Source: Gemmatimonadales bacterium (GTDB lineage Bacteria; Gemmatimonadota; Gemmatimonadetes; Gemmatimonadales; GWC2-71-9). Taken from it: a DNA stretch of 64,000 bases. The DNA lies in the NCBI GenBank assembly GCA_041390145.1, contig JAWKQM010000006.1, positions 189,078 to 253,077 of the forward strand. The letters run 5' to 3'. Made by a program: the position numbers and the translations under genes. Of the stretch, positions 27,087 to 35,148 are shown in pieces. Every line of letters starts with the position of its first letter. Positions within the stretch are counted from its first letter, which is position 1. Below the pieces are notes generated by a model. It had not been told where the DNA came from and did no database searches. It saw only the letters and a program-made list of their open reading frames with translations.

Positions 27087-28370
27087 ATGCCCCCACGCTA
27101 CCTCGTCCGCGGCGGTTCGACCCTCCGCGGCACTCTGCGCCCTGCCGGCAACAAGAACGCCGCGCTTCCCGCCATCGCCGCCGCCGTCCTCGCCGAGGGA
27201 CCGGTCGAACTCGACAACATGCCGCGGATCCGCGACGTGGAGACGATGCTCGCCATCCTCGCCGAAATGGGGGCGGGGGTGGAGTGGATCGAGACGAATC
27301 ACGTCCGGATCGACCCCCGCAGCATCGAGAACAAGCCGCTGGACCCGCGCCTCTGCGCCCGGATTCGCGCCTCGATCCTCCTGGCCGGCCCGCTGCTGGC
27401 GCGGTTCGGGCGGGTGACGCTCCCGCCGCCGGGGGGCGACGTGATCGGGCGGCGCCGTGTGGACACCCATTTCCTCGCCCTCGAGGCGCTGGGAGCGGAG
27501 GTGCAGCTCGGCGACAACTACGAGCTGTTCGGCAAGGCGCTCAAGGGCGCCGACATCTTCCTCGACGAGCCCAGTGTCACTGGCACCGAGAACGCCCTGA
27601 TGGCCGCCGTGAAGGCGCAGGGCCGCACGGTCCTCCGCAACGCCGCCTCCGAACCACACGTGCAGGACCTCGCGCGGCTCCTCGTGGCGATGGGGGCGCA
27701 CATCGAGGGAATCGGCTCGAACACCTACGTGATCGAGGGGGGGCATCCGCTGCACGGCGCCTCCTACACGATCGGGCCCGACCACATCGAGATCGGGAGC
27801 TTCATCGGCCTCGCGGCCGTCACCAACAGCACCCTGACCATCGACGGGGTGCGCGGCGACGACCTGCGGGGCACCCTCCTTGGCTTCGAACGGCTCGGCA
27901 TCCGGCCGCGGCTCGACGGACAGAGGCTCATCATTGACGCCGACCAGGAGCGCCGGATCCGTCCCGACCTCGGCGGCCACGTGCCCAAGCTCGAGGACGG
28001 GCCCTGGCCGGCCTTTCCCGCCGACACGATGTCCATCGCGCTGGTGGCGGCCACGCAGTGTGAGGGGCTGCTGCTGGTGTTCGAAAAGATGTTCGAGTCG
28101 CGGATGTTCTTCGTGGACAAGCTGATCGGGATGGGCGCCCGGATCGTGCTCTGCGACCCCCACCGCGCGGTGGTGGCGGGGCCGGTCAAGCTGCGGGGCA
28201 GCACCGTCGAGTCGCCGGACATCCGGGCGGGCATGGCCATGCTCATCGCGGCGCTGGCGGCGGAGGGGACGACCCATCTGCACAATGTGGGGCAGATTGA
28301 GCGGGGGTACGAGCGGATCGACGAGCGGCTGCGCGCCCTGGGCGCCGACATCGAACGGTTCGAGGAGTAG
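27087..28370 (+). CDS. murA: UDP-N-acetylglucosamine 1-carboxyvinyltransferase (MurA), Cys-to-Asp form
   Basis: Adds enolpyruvate from PEP to UDP-GlcNAc, the first committed step of peptidoglycan synthesis. The ATG at 27087 gives 427 residues, the family length. Conserved parts: AGNKNAALP with the catalytic Lys (residue 23), PRIRDVETM, SVTGTENALMAAV, FPADTMS with the catalytic Asp, and IRAGMAMLIAALAAEG. In the mobile loop the usual Cys (E. coli Cys115, GGCxIG) is replaced: the sequence reads PPPGGDVIGRRRVDTH, Asp at residue 118 (codon GAC, 27438-27440). This is the fosfomycin-insensitive form known from mycobacteria and chlamydiae. Ends at a GC hairpin. Confidence 0.95.
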   Translation: MPPRYLVRGGSTLRGTLRPAGNKNAALPAIAAAVLAEGPVELDNMPRIRDVETMLAILAEMGAGVEWIETNHVRIDPRSIENKPLDPRLCARIRASILLAGPLLARFGRVTLPPPGGDVIGRRRVDTHFLALEALGAEVQLGDNYELFGKALKGADIFLDEPSVTGTENALMAAVKAQGRTVLRNAASEPHVQDLARLLVAMGAHIEGIGSNTYVIEGGHPLHGASYTIGPDHIEIGSFIGLAAVTNSTLTIDGVRGDDLRGTLLGFERLGIRPRLDGQRLIIDADQERRIRPDLGGHVPKLEDGPWPAFPADTMSIALVAATQCEGLLLVFEKMFESRMFFVDKLIGMGARIVLCDPHRAVVAGPVKLRGSTVESPDIRAGMAMLIAALAAEGTTHLHNVGQIERGYERIDERLRALGADIERFEE

Positions 28371-28391
28371 GGGCGCGCGCTCGCGCGCCCC
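28370..28391. terminator. Bidirectional hairpin after murA
   Basis: Perfect inverted repeat GGGGCGCGCG / CGCGCGCCCC with CT at the centre, between convergent murA and the beta-barrel gene. No T-run. It begins in the last base of the murA stop codon. Confidence 0.5.
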
Positions 28392-28406
28392 GTCCCTCCC
28401 GATATC

Positions 28407-29171
28407 CTAGAACTTGTAGCTGAAGCCGATCACCGGACCGTAGTTCGTCACGTTGTAGAGGAAGTAGTCTGCCTCTCCCTTGGTGCCAGTCGCGTAGTCG
28501 GCGTTGATGGCCCGATAGCCGAGTGAGGCGGACCAGCCCTTGCCGAAGCCGTAGTTCAGGTATCCCGCGCCCTGCCAGGTGTTGTTGGTCCCGCCGATGC
28601 CAAACCCACCAATGTCTCCGCGGCCGATCACGGTGAGGTGCGACCCGACCGGCAGCATGATGCGCGCGCCGATGAGGGGGGCAAACCAGCTCTCGGTCGA
28701 GCTCTTGGTGCTGACGTTCGGCAGGTTCACATCCGGCACGATTTCGGTCTCGATGACGGGCACCCGGATGCCGATCAGGGCGTCCATCCACGGCGTGACG
28801 CGATACCCGCCGTCCGCCTCCATGAGCCACTGCTTCAGCTTGACCTCGGCGATGGTGGCGCCAGTATTCGGCGTGGCGACGTCGGAGCCGAGTTTCATGT
28901 AGATGAAGTCGAGGCCGGTCACGAAGGTCTGCCCGCGACCCATGTAGTTGAACATGGCGCCCATCTTCAGGTTGTCCCAGATGTCGCTGAAGGGCACATC
29001 CACGCTGGCTTCCACGGGGCCCACACCGGCCGTCCCGGACATGTTGGCGCCCCAGCCATAGAGCGTCACGGTATTTTCCCACTTCGCGTCCTGCGCGTGC
29101 AGGCTGCCGAGCACGCCGAGGGCAAGGACCGCTGCCAGGCAGGCACTGCGAACCAAAGTTGTGCGCAACAT
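28407..29171 (-). CDS. Outer-membrane beta-barrel protein
   Basis: 254 residues from ATG 29171, which follows ATCGGAGACAACACG (SD GGAGA) and starts a signal peptide (LVRSACLAAVLALGVLGSLHAQ). The mature protein has about ten amphipathic strands (TVTLYGWGANMSGTAG, ADGGYRVTPWMDALIGIRVP, LTVIGRGDIGGFGIGG) and ends ...GPVIGFSYKF, with the C-terminal Phe that the BAM machinery recognises. The 'YGWGANMSG' start is common in uncharacterised bacterial porin-like proteins. Ligand unknown. An in-frame extension to 29273 lacks SD and signal. Confidence 0.75.
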   Translation of the reverse strand: MLRTTLVRSACLAAVLALGVLGSLHAQDAKWENTVTLYGWGANMSGTAGVGPVEASVDVPFSDIWDNLKMGAMFNYMGRGQTFVTGLDFIYMKLGSDVATPNTGATIAEVKLKQWLMEADGGYRVTPWMDALIGIRVPVIETEIVPDVNLPNVSTKSSTESWFAPLIGARIMLPVGSHLTVIGRGDIGGFGIGGTNNTWQGAGYLNYGFGKGWSASLGYRAINADYATGTKGEADYFLYNVTNYGPVIGFSYKF

Positions 29172-29302
29172 CGTGTTGTCTCCGATGGGAGTAAGCCTTG
29201 CGGGCTGCATGAGGAAGCCCCGCCGGGAGCAATAATCACCGGGATGCTTGCCCGGCGCAATCGCCCCGGCCACACCTTACACACTGCAACCGGATCGCCG
29301 CC

Positions 29303-30076
29303 GTGACCGATGTCGCACCCGTCACCGAAGTCGTGCTTCCGCGCACGCCAGTGCCACGGATGGAACTGCCCGGCTGGAGGGAGCGGTTCGGGGTCATGGC
29401 CGGGATCACCACTCGGGGGAGCGAGGCGGAGCCATTTGATCTCGGGCTGGCCAGCCACCAGCCAATCGAAAAGGTCCTGGGGCAATGGGCCGCCTTCCGG
29501 ACCGCCGAACCGGGATTCCCGCTGGTGACCCTGGGCCGGCAGGTGCATGGCACCGAGGTTGTCTGGCACGAAGGGGGGCGCGGGTGGCTGCTTCTCGACG
29601 GCGTGGATGGCCACGCCACGGACGCCCGGGGCATCCTGTTGACCGTGACCGTCGCCGACTGTACGCCGGTGTACCTTCTCGATTCGGCAACGGGCGCCAT
29701 GGCGCTGCTCCATGCCGGCTGGCGGGGGGCCAGCGGACGGATACTGGAGCGGGGAATCCGCCTGCTGCAGGGCCGGGTTGGTACCGCGTCACAAGATATT
29801 GTAATGCATTGTGGCGTAGCTATTTGTGGTGCCTGCTATGAAGTAGGTTCTGAGGTGTTTGACGCGTTTGGTCTGCCGGTTCCCGCCGGGGGCAAGGGGC
29901 CGCTCGATGTGCGGGCCCAGCTGGTGCGTCAGGCGGAGGAACTCGGGGTCGGGGAGATCAGCGTTTCCACTCACTGCAGCGGGCACGATCAGGCCCTCTT
30001 CCACAGTCACCGCCGCTCGCTGGGTGCGGACGGCCGGATGATCGCGTATCTCGGCCGCCCGCTCGCAAGTCCCTGA
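29303..30076 (+). CDS. YfiH/PgeF-type copper/zinc 'laccase-domain' protein
   Basis: 257-residue member of the YfiH/LACC1 family, annotated as polyphenol oxidase or as purine nucleoside phosphorylase/adenosine deaminase; peptidoglycan editing has been reported for E. coli YfiH. The metal ligands are present: His in GRQVHGTEV (about 82), Cys in TVADCTPVYLL and His in LLHAGWRGASG, with the late THCSGHDQALFHSHRR. The start is a GTG at 29303. Codons 164-193 (about 29790-29880) switch abruptly to A/T-ending codons, unlike the rest of the gene. Confidence 0.9.
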   Translation: MTDVAPVTEVVLPRTPVPRMELPGWRERFGVMAGITTRGSEAEPFDLGLASHQPIEKVLGQWAAFRTAEPGFPLVTLGRQVHGTEVVWHEGGRGWLLLDGVDGHATDARGILLTVTVADCTPVYLLDSATGAMALLHAGWRGASGRILERGIRLLQGRVGTASQDIVMHCGVAICGACYEVGSEVFDAFGLPVPAGGKGPLDVRAQLVRQAEELGVGEISVSTHCSGHDQALFHSHRRSLGADGRMIAYLGRPLASP

Positions 30077-30081
30077 GGTGA

Positions 30082-30110
30082 TTGACGCCCCGGCGTTTGC
30101 GGGGTATCTT
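30082..30110 (+). promoter_or_regulatory. Promoter of the nusA operon
   Basis: TTGACG (30082-30087), exactly 17 bases, TATCTT (30105-30110). It starts just after the YfiH-type gene and gives an untranslated leader of about 250 bases before nusA. The spacer itself holds a CCCCG/CGGGG inverted repeat. Confidence 0.6.
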
Positions 30111-30150
30111 TTGATGCTGTGGGGGCCGCCAGTCCGGGGCCGGCTGTTGA

Positions 30151-30178
30151 TGTGGGGGAGTTCCCCCACATTTTTTTT
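30151..30178 (+). terminator. Intrinsic terminator inside the nusA leader (attenuator candidate)
   Basis: Stem TGTGGGGGA / TCCCCCACA (30151-30159, 30162-30170) followed by eight T (30171-30178). It lies only about 35 bases downstream of the predicted transcription start and about 190 bases before nusA. An upstream copy of the left arm (TGTGGGGG, 30118-30125, part of a TTGATG-GTGGGGG direct repeat) could compete for the same right arm. Confidence 0.75.
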
Positions 30179-30367
30179 CACCCCGCGACGCGACTTCCGA
30201 CCCCATACCCGATGCTGACACCAGCCGGGCCCGGGTGCCGGTTTCCGTCCGCCGGACGATTCGTCGTCCCGCGGGGGAGCCGGGCGGGTGCGGCCGCAAT
30301 TGTGTGTATACGAGATGCGTACTCCCCGATGGACGGGGCTGACCGGTGACACCGGCATGGAGTAACG

Positions 30368-31696
30368 ATGGCAACCTCGACTGAAATGCTCGCTGCGTTC
30401 CGCGAACTGTCCACCACCAAGCAGCTCGACCGCGCGGAACTGCTCGATCTCCTGCACGACGGCATCCAGGCCGCGCTGGTCCGCAAGTACGGGCCGACGG
30501 TGCGGTTCGAGCTCGCCGTGGATGAACTGAAGGGGGGCCTGACGGTCACCCGGCTTCGGCAGGTGGTGGAGGTGGTGGAAGACCCGGCCAGCCAGGTGTC
30601 AGTGGAGGAGGCCCGGTTCGAGGACCCGGAGTTCGAGCCCGGCGACATGCTGGAAGAGGACATCCCCTTCGCGGCGTTCGGCCGGCTGGCGGTGCAGGCC
30701 GCCAAGCAGCGGATCATCCAGCGGGTGCGCGAGGGTGAGCGGGCCCGGATCCGCGACGAATTCGAGGACAAGGTCGGCGAGCTGCTCAGCGGCGAAATCC
30801 AGCAGATCGAGCGCGGCAAGCTGGTCATCATGCTCAACAAGTTCCGCGAGGCGGAGGCGATCATCCCCTACCGCGAGCAGAACCACCGCGAGCACTTCCA
30901 CCAGGGCGACACCATCCGCGCGGTGCTCAAGCGGCTGGAGGAGACGCCGAAGGGTCCGCGATTGATCCTGAGCCGCGCGGACGGGCTGTTCGTCAAGGCG
31001 CTCTTCAAGCTCGAGGTCCCGGAAATCCAGCAGGGCATCATTGAGATCCGCGCCATCGCGCGTGAGGTCGGCAGCCGGACCAAGGTCGCCGTCATTTCCC
31101 GTGACGACGCCATCGACGCCGTCGGCGCCTGCGTCGGCCTGAAGGGCTCGCGCGTCCAGGCGGTGGTCAATGAACTGAGCGGCGAGCGGATTGACATCGT
31201 CCCGTGGTCGCCCGATCCGGAGCGCTTCGCCAAGCAGGCGCTGGCCCCGGCGCGCGTGGCCCGCGTCATCGCCGATCCCGCCTCGAAGACGATCAACGCC
31301 GTGGTCGACGAGGACCAGCTCTCGCTGGCCATCGGGCGCAACGGGCAGAACGTGCGCCTCGCCTCCGAACTGACCGGGTGGAAGATCGACCTCTACTCGA
31401 GCCGTGAGTGGCTGGAGCGCGGCGGCGAGAGCCCGCTCTTCGCCCCGCTGCCGCCCGAGGAGGAAATCGCGCTGCAGGTGCCGCTGGCGGAGCTCGAGGG
31501 GCTGGCACCGGAACTCGTCGGCCTGCTGGCCAACGCTGGCTTCACGATGCTCAACGACGTGCTCGATCTCGAGCGCGACGACTTTCTCCGCGTGCCCGGC
31601 ATGACGCCGGAAGCGGCGGATCAGCTGGTTGGCTTCCTGACCGAGCTCACGACGGACGAGAGCGAGGCAGGGGAGGACGCGGCGCCCTCCGCGTGA
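30368..31696 (+). CDS. nusA: Transcription termination/antitermination factor NusA
   Basis: 442 residues binding RNA polymerase and controlling pausing and termination. Domain order: N-terminal RNAP-binding domain (about 1-130), S1 domain (about 135-200, GEIQQIERGKLVIML), KH1 and KH2 (about 230-350, VGACVGLKGSRVQAVVNEL and LSLAIGRNGQNVRLASELTG), then a C-terminal helix-hairpin-helix region (GFTMLNDVLDLERDDFLRVP). Unlike the usual rimP-nusA order, the gene upstream is YfiH-like and no rimP is seen. Stop overlaps ylxQ (GTGA). The leader terminator suggests self-regulation. Confidence 0.96.
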   Translation: MATSTEMLAAFRELSTTKQLDRAELLDLLHDGIQAALVRKYGPTVRFELAVDELKGGLTVTRLRQVVEVVEDPASQVSVEEARFEDPEFEPGDMLEEDIPFAAFGRLAVQAAKQRIIQRVREGERARIRDEFEDKVGELLSGEIQQIERGKLVIMLNKFREAEAIIPYREQNHREHFHQGDTIRAVLKRLEETPKGPRLILSRADGLFVKALFKLEVPEIQQGIIEIRAIAREVGSRTKVAVISRDDAIDAVGACVGLKGSRVQAVVNELSGERIDIVPWSPDPERFAKQALAPARVARVIADPASKTINAVVDEDQLSLAIGRNGQNVRLASELTGWKIDLYSSREWLERGGESPLFAPLPPEEEIALQVPLAELEGLAPELVGLLANAGFTMLNDVLDLERDDFLRVPGMTPEAADQLVGFLTELTTDESEAGEDAAPSA

Positions 31697-32010
31697 GTGG
31701 TGGCGTGCTCGGCCTGCTGGGCCTCGGCCTGCGGGCGGGGCACGTCGTGATCGGGGTCGACGGCGTCAGGCGGTCGATCCAGTCGGGGCAGGTGAAGTGC
31801 GTGGTGGTCGCATCAGACGCGAGCCCGCGCGCCGTGGACAAGGTGATTCGGCTGGCCGAGGCGCAGGGTGTCCCCCTGGTGCCGGGGCCGGCGGCCGATC
31901 TGATAGGCAGGCAGTTGGGACGGCCCCCTGTGATGGTGGCCGGAGTGCGGGACCGCGCGTTGGCCGAAGGTTTGGGCCGCCTGGCGCGGGAAGTCCCTGA
32001 GGAGGATTGA
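31693..32010 (+). CDS. L7Ae/YlxQ-like ribosomal protein
   Basis: 105-residue L7Ae/L30e-fold protein: LGLGLRAGHVVIGVDGVRRS, the RNA-binding core VVVASDASPRAVDKV, and a compact end LAEGLGRLAREVP. It sits between nusA and infB, where ylxQ is normally found; YlxR, which usually precedes it, is absent. The GTG start overlaps the nusA stop (GTGA) and infB's GTG directly follows its stop. In Gram-positive bacteria YlxQ binds K-turn RNA; the function here is inferred from position and family. Confidence 0.82.
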   Translation: MSGGVLGLLGLGLRAGHVVIGVDGVRRSIQSGQVKCVVVASDASPRAVDKVIRLAEAQGVPLVPGPAADLIGRQLGRPPVMVAGVRDRALAEGLGRLAREVPEED

Positions 32011-34785
32011 GTGGTCAAGACCCGGGTACACGAGTTGGCGGCAGAATTCGGTGTTTCCTCTGAGCAGCTGATCCAGACGCTCAAGGAAATGAACATCTTC
32101 GTGCGCAGTCACCTCTCCGCGCTGGAATCGGGGCAGGTGTCGGCGGTGCGCGTCCGCTGGGAGCGAGAGAAGCGGAAGAGCGCCGAAGAGCCCAAGCCGA
32201 AGCGCGGACGGCGCAAGAAGGCGGCGGCGGAGCCGGTGGCGCCTGAGGTGCCCGCCGCGCCGGTGCGCCGCCGCCGCACCAAGGCCGAGGTCGAGAAGGT
32301 CGAGGCCGAAGCCGCGGCGGAGGCGGAAGCCCAGGCCTCGGCGCTGGCCGCGCTGGAAGCCGAACGCGAAATCGCCCGCGGTGAGGCCGCCACGCCGGCC
32401 CGGTCGCTCGAGGACCGCGCCCGCGAGCTCTTCAAGGACGACGCGCCCGCCACCGAGGCCGGTGCGGAAGCCCCGGCGCCGGCCGCGGAAGCCTCACCCC
32501 CGGCGGCGCCGACGCGCCGCAAGGTGGAGGATCTCTTCCCGGCGACGCCACCACCGGCACCGGCGGCCAGCGGTTCTGGCACGTCCGCCCCGGCGGAACC
32601 GGCCACGCCGGCCCCCCCGCCGCCTGCGGCGCCGCGCAAGCCGTTCATCCCGCCCCGCATCCAGCGGCCCGCGCCGACCCCAGCCGCCTCGTCGGGCGCC
32701 TCCGGTGGCCGTCGCGGTCCGCCGTCCCGTGGCCCGCGCCCGGTGTTCAGCAGCGCCACCGGCCCGTCGGAGGCGTCGCGCCCCCGTGAATTCGGCCCGG
32801 ACGCCAAGAAGGGCGACTTCAAGAAGGGGAAGAAGAAGCGCGGGAAGAACCAGGTCGACCAGGAAGCGGTGAGCAAGAACATCTTCAAGACGCTCAAGGG
32901 CATGAAGGGCGGCCGGAAGTCGCGCGGATCGCGCTCCGACGAGCCGTCCTACCGCGACGTGATGGCCGGTCGGGCCGCGGAGGAGCGGGAAAAGGAGAAG
33001 ACGCGGATCCGGGTGAACGAGTTCATCTCGGTGTCCGAGCTCGCCGACCTGATGAAGGTGCCGTCGAGCCAGATCGTCCAGTTCGCCTTCAAGGAACTGG
33101 GCCTGATGGTGACGGTCAATCAGCGGCTGGACTTCGACCAGATCGAGCTGATCGCGTCGCAGTTCGGGTTCGAGGCGCTCCGCGAGGACGAATACGCCGC
33201 GGACCTCGGGCAGGAAGTGGATGAGGATCCGCCGGAAACGCTCCAGCCGCGGGCGCCGGTGGTCACCATCATGGGTCACGTCGACCACGGCAAGACGTCG
33301 CTCCTCGACTACATCCGCCATGCGAACATCGTCGCCGGCGAAGCCGGCGGCATCACGCAGCATATCGGCGCCTACCACGTCGAGCTGCCGAATGGCCGCC
33401 GGATCACCTTCCTCGACACCCCGGGCCACGAGGCCTTCACGGCGATGCGCGCCCGCGGCGCCCAGGTGACCGACCTCGTCGTGCTGGTGGTGGCGGCCGA
33501 CGACCAGGTGATGCCCCAGACGATCGAGGCCATCAGCCACTCGAAGAACGCCGGCGTGCCGATGGTGGTCGCCATCAACAAGGTGGACCTCCCCGCGGCC
33601 AACGTGCAGAAGACCATGCAGGACCTCCTGCAGCACAACGTCGTGCTCGAGGAGTTCGGCGGCGACGTGCTCTCCGCCGGCGTCTCGGCGAAGAAGGGCA
33701 CCGGGGTCGACCTGCTGCTTGAGAAGATCCTGCTCCAGGCCGACGTGCTCGATCTCAAGGCCAACCCCGACCGCAAGGCGCAGGGCACCGTGGTCGAGTC
33801 GACCCTCGATCCGGGCAAGGGCCCGCTCGCCACGCTGCTGGTGCAGCGCGGCACCCTGTCGGTCGGTGACGACTTCATCTGCGGCAAGTTCTCGGGCCGT
33901 GTCCGCGCGCTCTTCGACGAGCGCGGCAACAACATGACGTCCGCCGGTCCGTCGATGCCGGTGCAGATTCTCGGGTTCGACGGCGTGCCGTCGGCCGGTG
34001 ACTCGTTCCTGGTGGTGGCGGACGCCGCCGAGGCCCGGGAAATCGCGCAGAAGCGGCAGCGCCTCGAACGTGAGGCCCAGAACCGCCGCGGTCAGCGGGG
34101 CGGCACGCTGGAAGACTTCAGCCGCGCCCTCAAGGAAGGGCAGGTCACCACGCTGCCGATCATCATCAAGGCCGACCAGGGCGGTCCCGCCGAGGCACTC
34201 GCCGACGCGCTCGCCCAGCTCAGCACGCCCGAGGTCCGGGTCGAGGTGGTGCACCGCGGCGTCGGCGCCATCAGCGACAGCGATGTGCTGCTCGCCAAGG
34301 CGTCGGGTGCCATCATCCTCGGCTTCCACGTGCGGCCGGACTCCAACGCCCGCGCCTCCGCCGAGCGGGAGCAGGTCGATATCCGCACCTATCGCGTCAT
34401 CTACGAGGCCGTGGACGACATCCGGATGGCGCTCGAAGGGCTGCTCAAGCCCGAAGCGCGCGAGACGGTCCTGGGCGAGGCCGAGGTGCTGCAGGTGTTC
34501 AAGGTCAGCAAGGTGGGCACCATTGCCGGCTCCATCGTGCGGAGTGGCATGGTCCAGCGGGGCACCAAGGCCCGCGTGGTCCGCGACGGCGTGACGGTGT
34601 ACACCGGCGCGTTCTCGAGCCTCAAGCGGTTCAAGGACGACGTCAAGGAAGTGCGCGAAGGGCTCGAGTGCGGTATCGGCATCGAGAACTTCAATGACGT
34701 GAAGGTCGGCGACCGCATCGAGTCGTTCCGCCTCGAAGAGATCAAGCGGACCCTCGAGCCGAGCGCCTCGGTTGGCGCGGCGTAG
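32011..34785 (+). CDS. infB: Translation initiation factor IF-2
   Basis: 924 residues. N-terminal IF2_N module (KTRVHELAAEFGVSSEQLIQ), then a roughly 260-residue Ala/Pro/Glu/Lys-rich disordered linker, a second IF2_N-like module (FISVSELADLMKVPSSQIVQ), and the GTPase core: G1 GHVDHGKTSLLDY, G2 GITQHIGAYHV, G3 DTPGHEAF, G4 NKVD, then EF-Tu-like domain II, domain III and the fMet-tRNA-binding C-terminal domain. It positions initiator tRNA on the ribosome. GTG start immediately after ylxQ. Confidence 0.97.
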   Translation: MVKTRVHELAAEFGVSSEQLIQTLKEMNIFVRSHLSALESGQVSAVRVRWEREKRKSAEEPKPKRGRRKKAAAEPVAPEVPAAPVRRRRTKAEVEKVEAEAAAEAEAQASALAALEAEREIARGEAATPARSLEDRARELFKDDAPATEAGAEAPAPAAEASPPAAPTRRKVEDLFPATPPPAPAASGSGTSAPAEPATPAPPPPAAPRKPFIPPRIQRPAPTPAASSGASGGRRGPPSRGPRPVFSSATGPSEASRPREFGPDAKKGDFKKGKKKRGKNQVDQEAVSKNIFKTLKGMKGGRKSRGSRSDEPSYRDVMAGRAAEEREKEKTRIRVNEFISVSELADLMKVPSSQIVQFAFKELGLMVTVNQRLDFDQIELIASQFGFEALREDEYAADLGQEVDEDPPETLQPRAPVVTIMGHVDHGKTSLLDYIRHANIVAGEAGGITQHIGAYHVELPNGRRITFLDTPGHEAFTAMRARGAQVTDLVVLVVAADDQVMPQTIEAISHSKNAGVPMVVAINKVDLPAANVQKTMQDLLQHNVVLEEFGGDVLSAGVSAKKGTGVDLLLEKILLQADVLDLKANPDRKAQGTVVESTLDPGKGPLATLLVQRGTLSVGDDFICGKFSGRVRALFDERGNNMTSAGPSMPVQILGFDGVPSAGDSFLVVADAAEAREIAQKRQRLEREAQNRRGQRGGTLEDFSRALKEGQVTTLPIIIKADQGGPAEALADALAQLSTPEVRVEVVHRGVGAISDSDVLLAKASGAIILGFHVRPDSNARASAEREQVDIRTYRVIYEAVDDIRMALEGLLKPEARETVLGEAEVLQVFKVSKVGTIAGSIVRSGMVQRGTKARVVRDGVTVYTGAFSSLKRFKDDVKEVREGLECGIGIENFNDVKVGDRIESFRLEEIKRTLEPSASVGAA

Positions 34786-34788
34786 GCG

Positions 34789-35148
34789 ATGAAGGGATCG
34801 TCGCGTCGCCCGGAGCAAATTGCCGAGAACATCCGGCAGGTGGTGGCGGACGCCCTCACCCGGGACATCCGCGATCCGCGCATCGGGCTCGTGACCCTCA
34901 CTCACGTGACGGTGTCGGCCGACCTGTCGCATGCGAAGATCCGGGTCAGCACGCAAGGAGACGAGGAGACGAAGCAGCGCGCCCTCGAAGGGCTGCGGAG
35001 CGCGTCGGGGTTCCTCCGGACCCGGGTCGCCAAGGCGCTGACCACCCGTACCGTCCCGGAGCTGCATTTCGAGCTTGACCGCGGGCTGGAGCACGCGGCG
35101 CGGATCAATGAAGTGCTGGAGTCGCTGAAGCAGGAGGAGCAGGACTGA
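34789..35148 (+). CDS. rbfA: Ribosome-binding factor A
   Basis: 119 residues with the KH-like RbfA fold: RRPEQIAENIRQVVADALTR, DPRIGLVTLTHVTVSADLSHAKI and LRTRVAKALTTRTVPELHFELDR. Needed for 16S rRNA maturation in the 30S subunit. The start is three bases after infB. Its last codons carry the SD for truB (AGGAGG at 35132-35137), and the TGA stop overlaps the proposed truB start codon (CTGA). Confidence 0.95.
   Translation: MKGSSRRPEQIAENIRQVVADALTRDIRDPRIGLVTLTHVTVSADLSHAKIRVSTQGDEETKQRALEGLRSASGFLRTRVAKALTTRTVPELHFELDRGLEHAARINEVLESLKQEEQD

Noticed and set aside
32200..32800. Repeats in the infB linker as a genuine DNA repeat array
   Set aside because: Biased Ala/Pro/Glu codons only; no unit repeats at regular length. 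No CRISPR-like array was seen anywhere in the window.
32494..35094. 866-codon open frame antisense to infB/rbfA
   Set aside because: Covers the repetitive Ala/Pro linker of IF-2; composition artefact.
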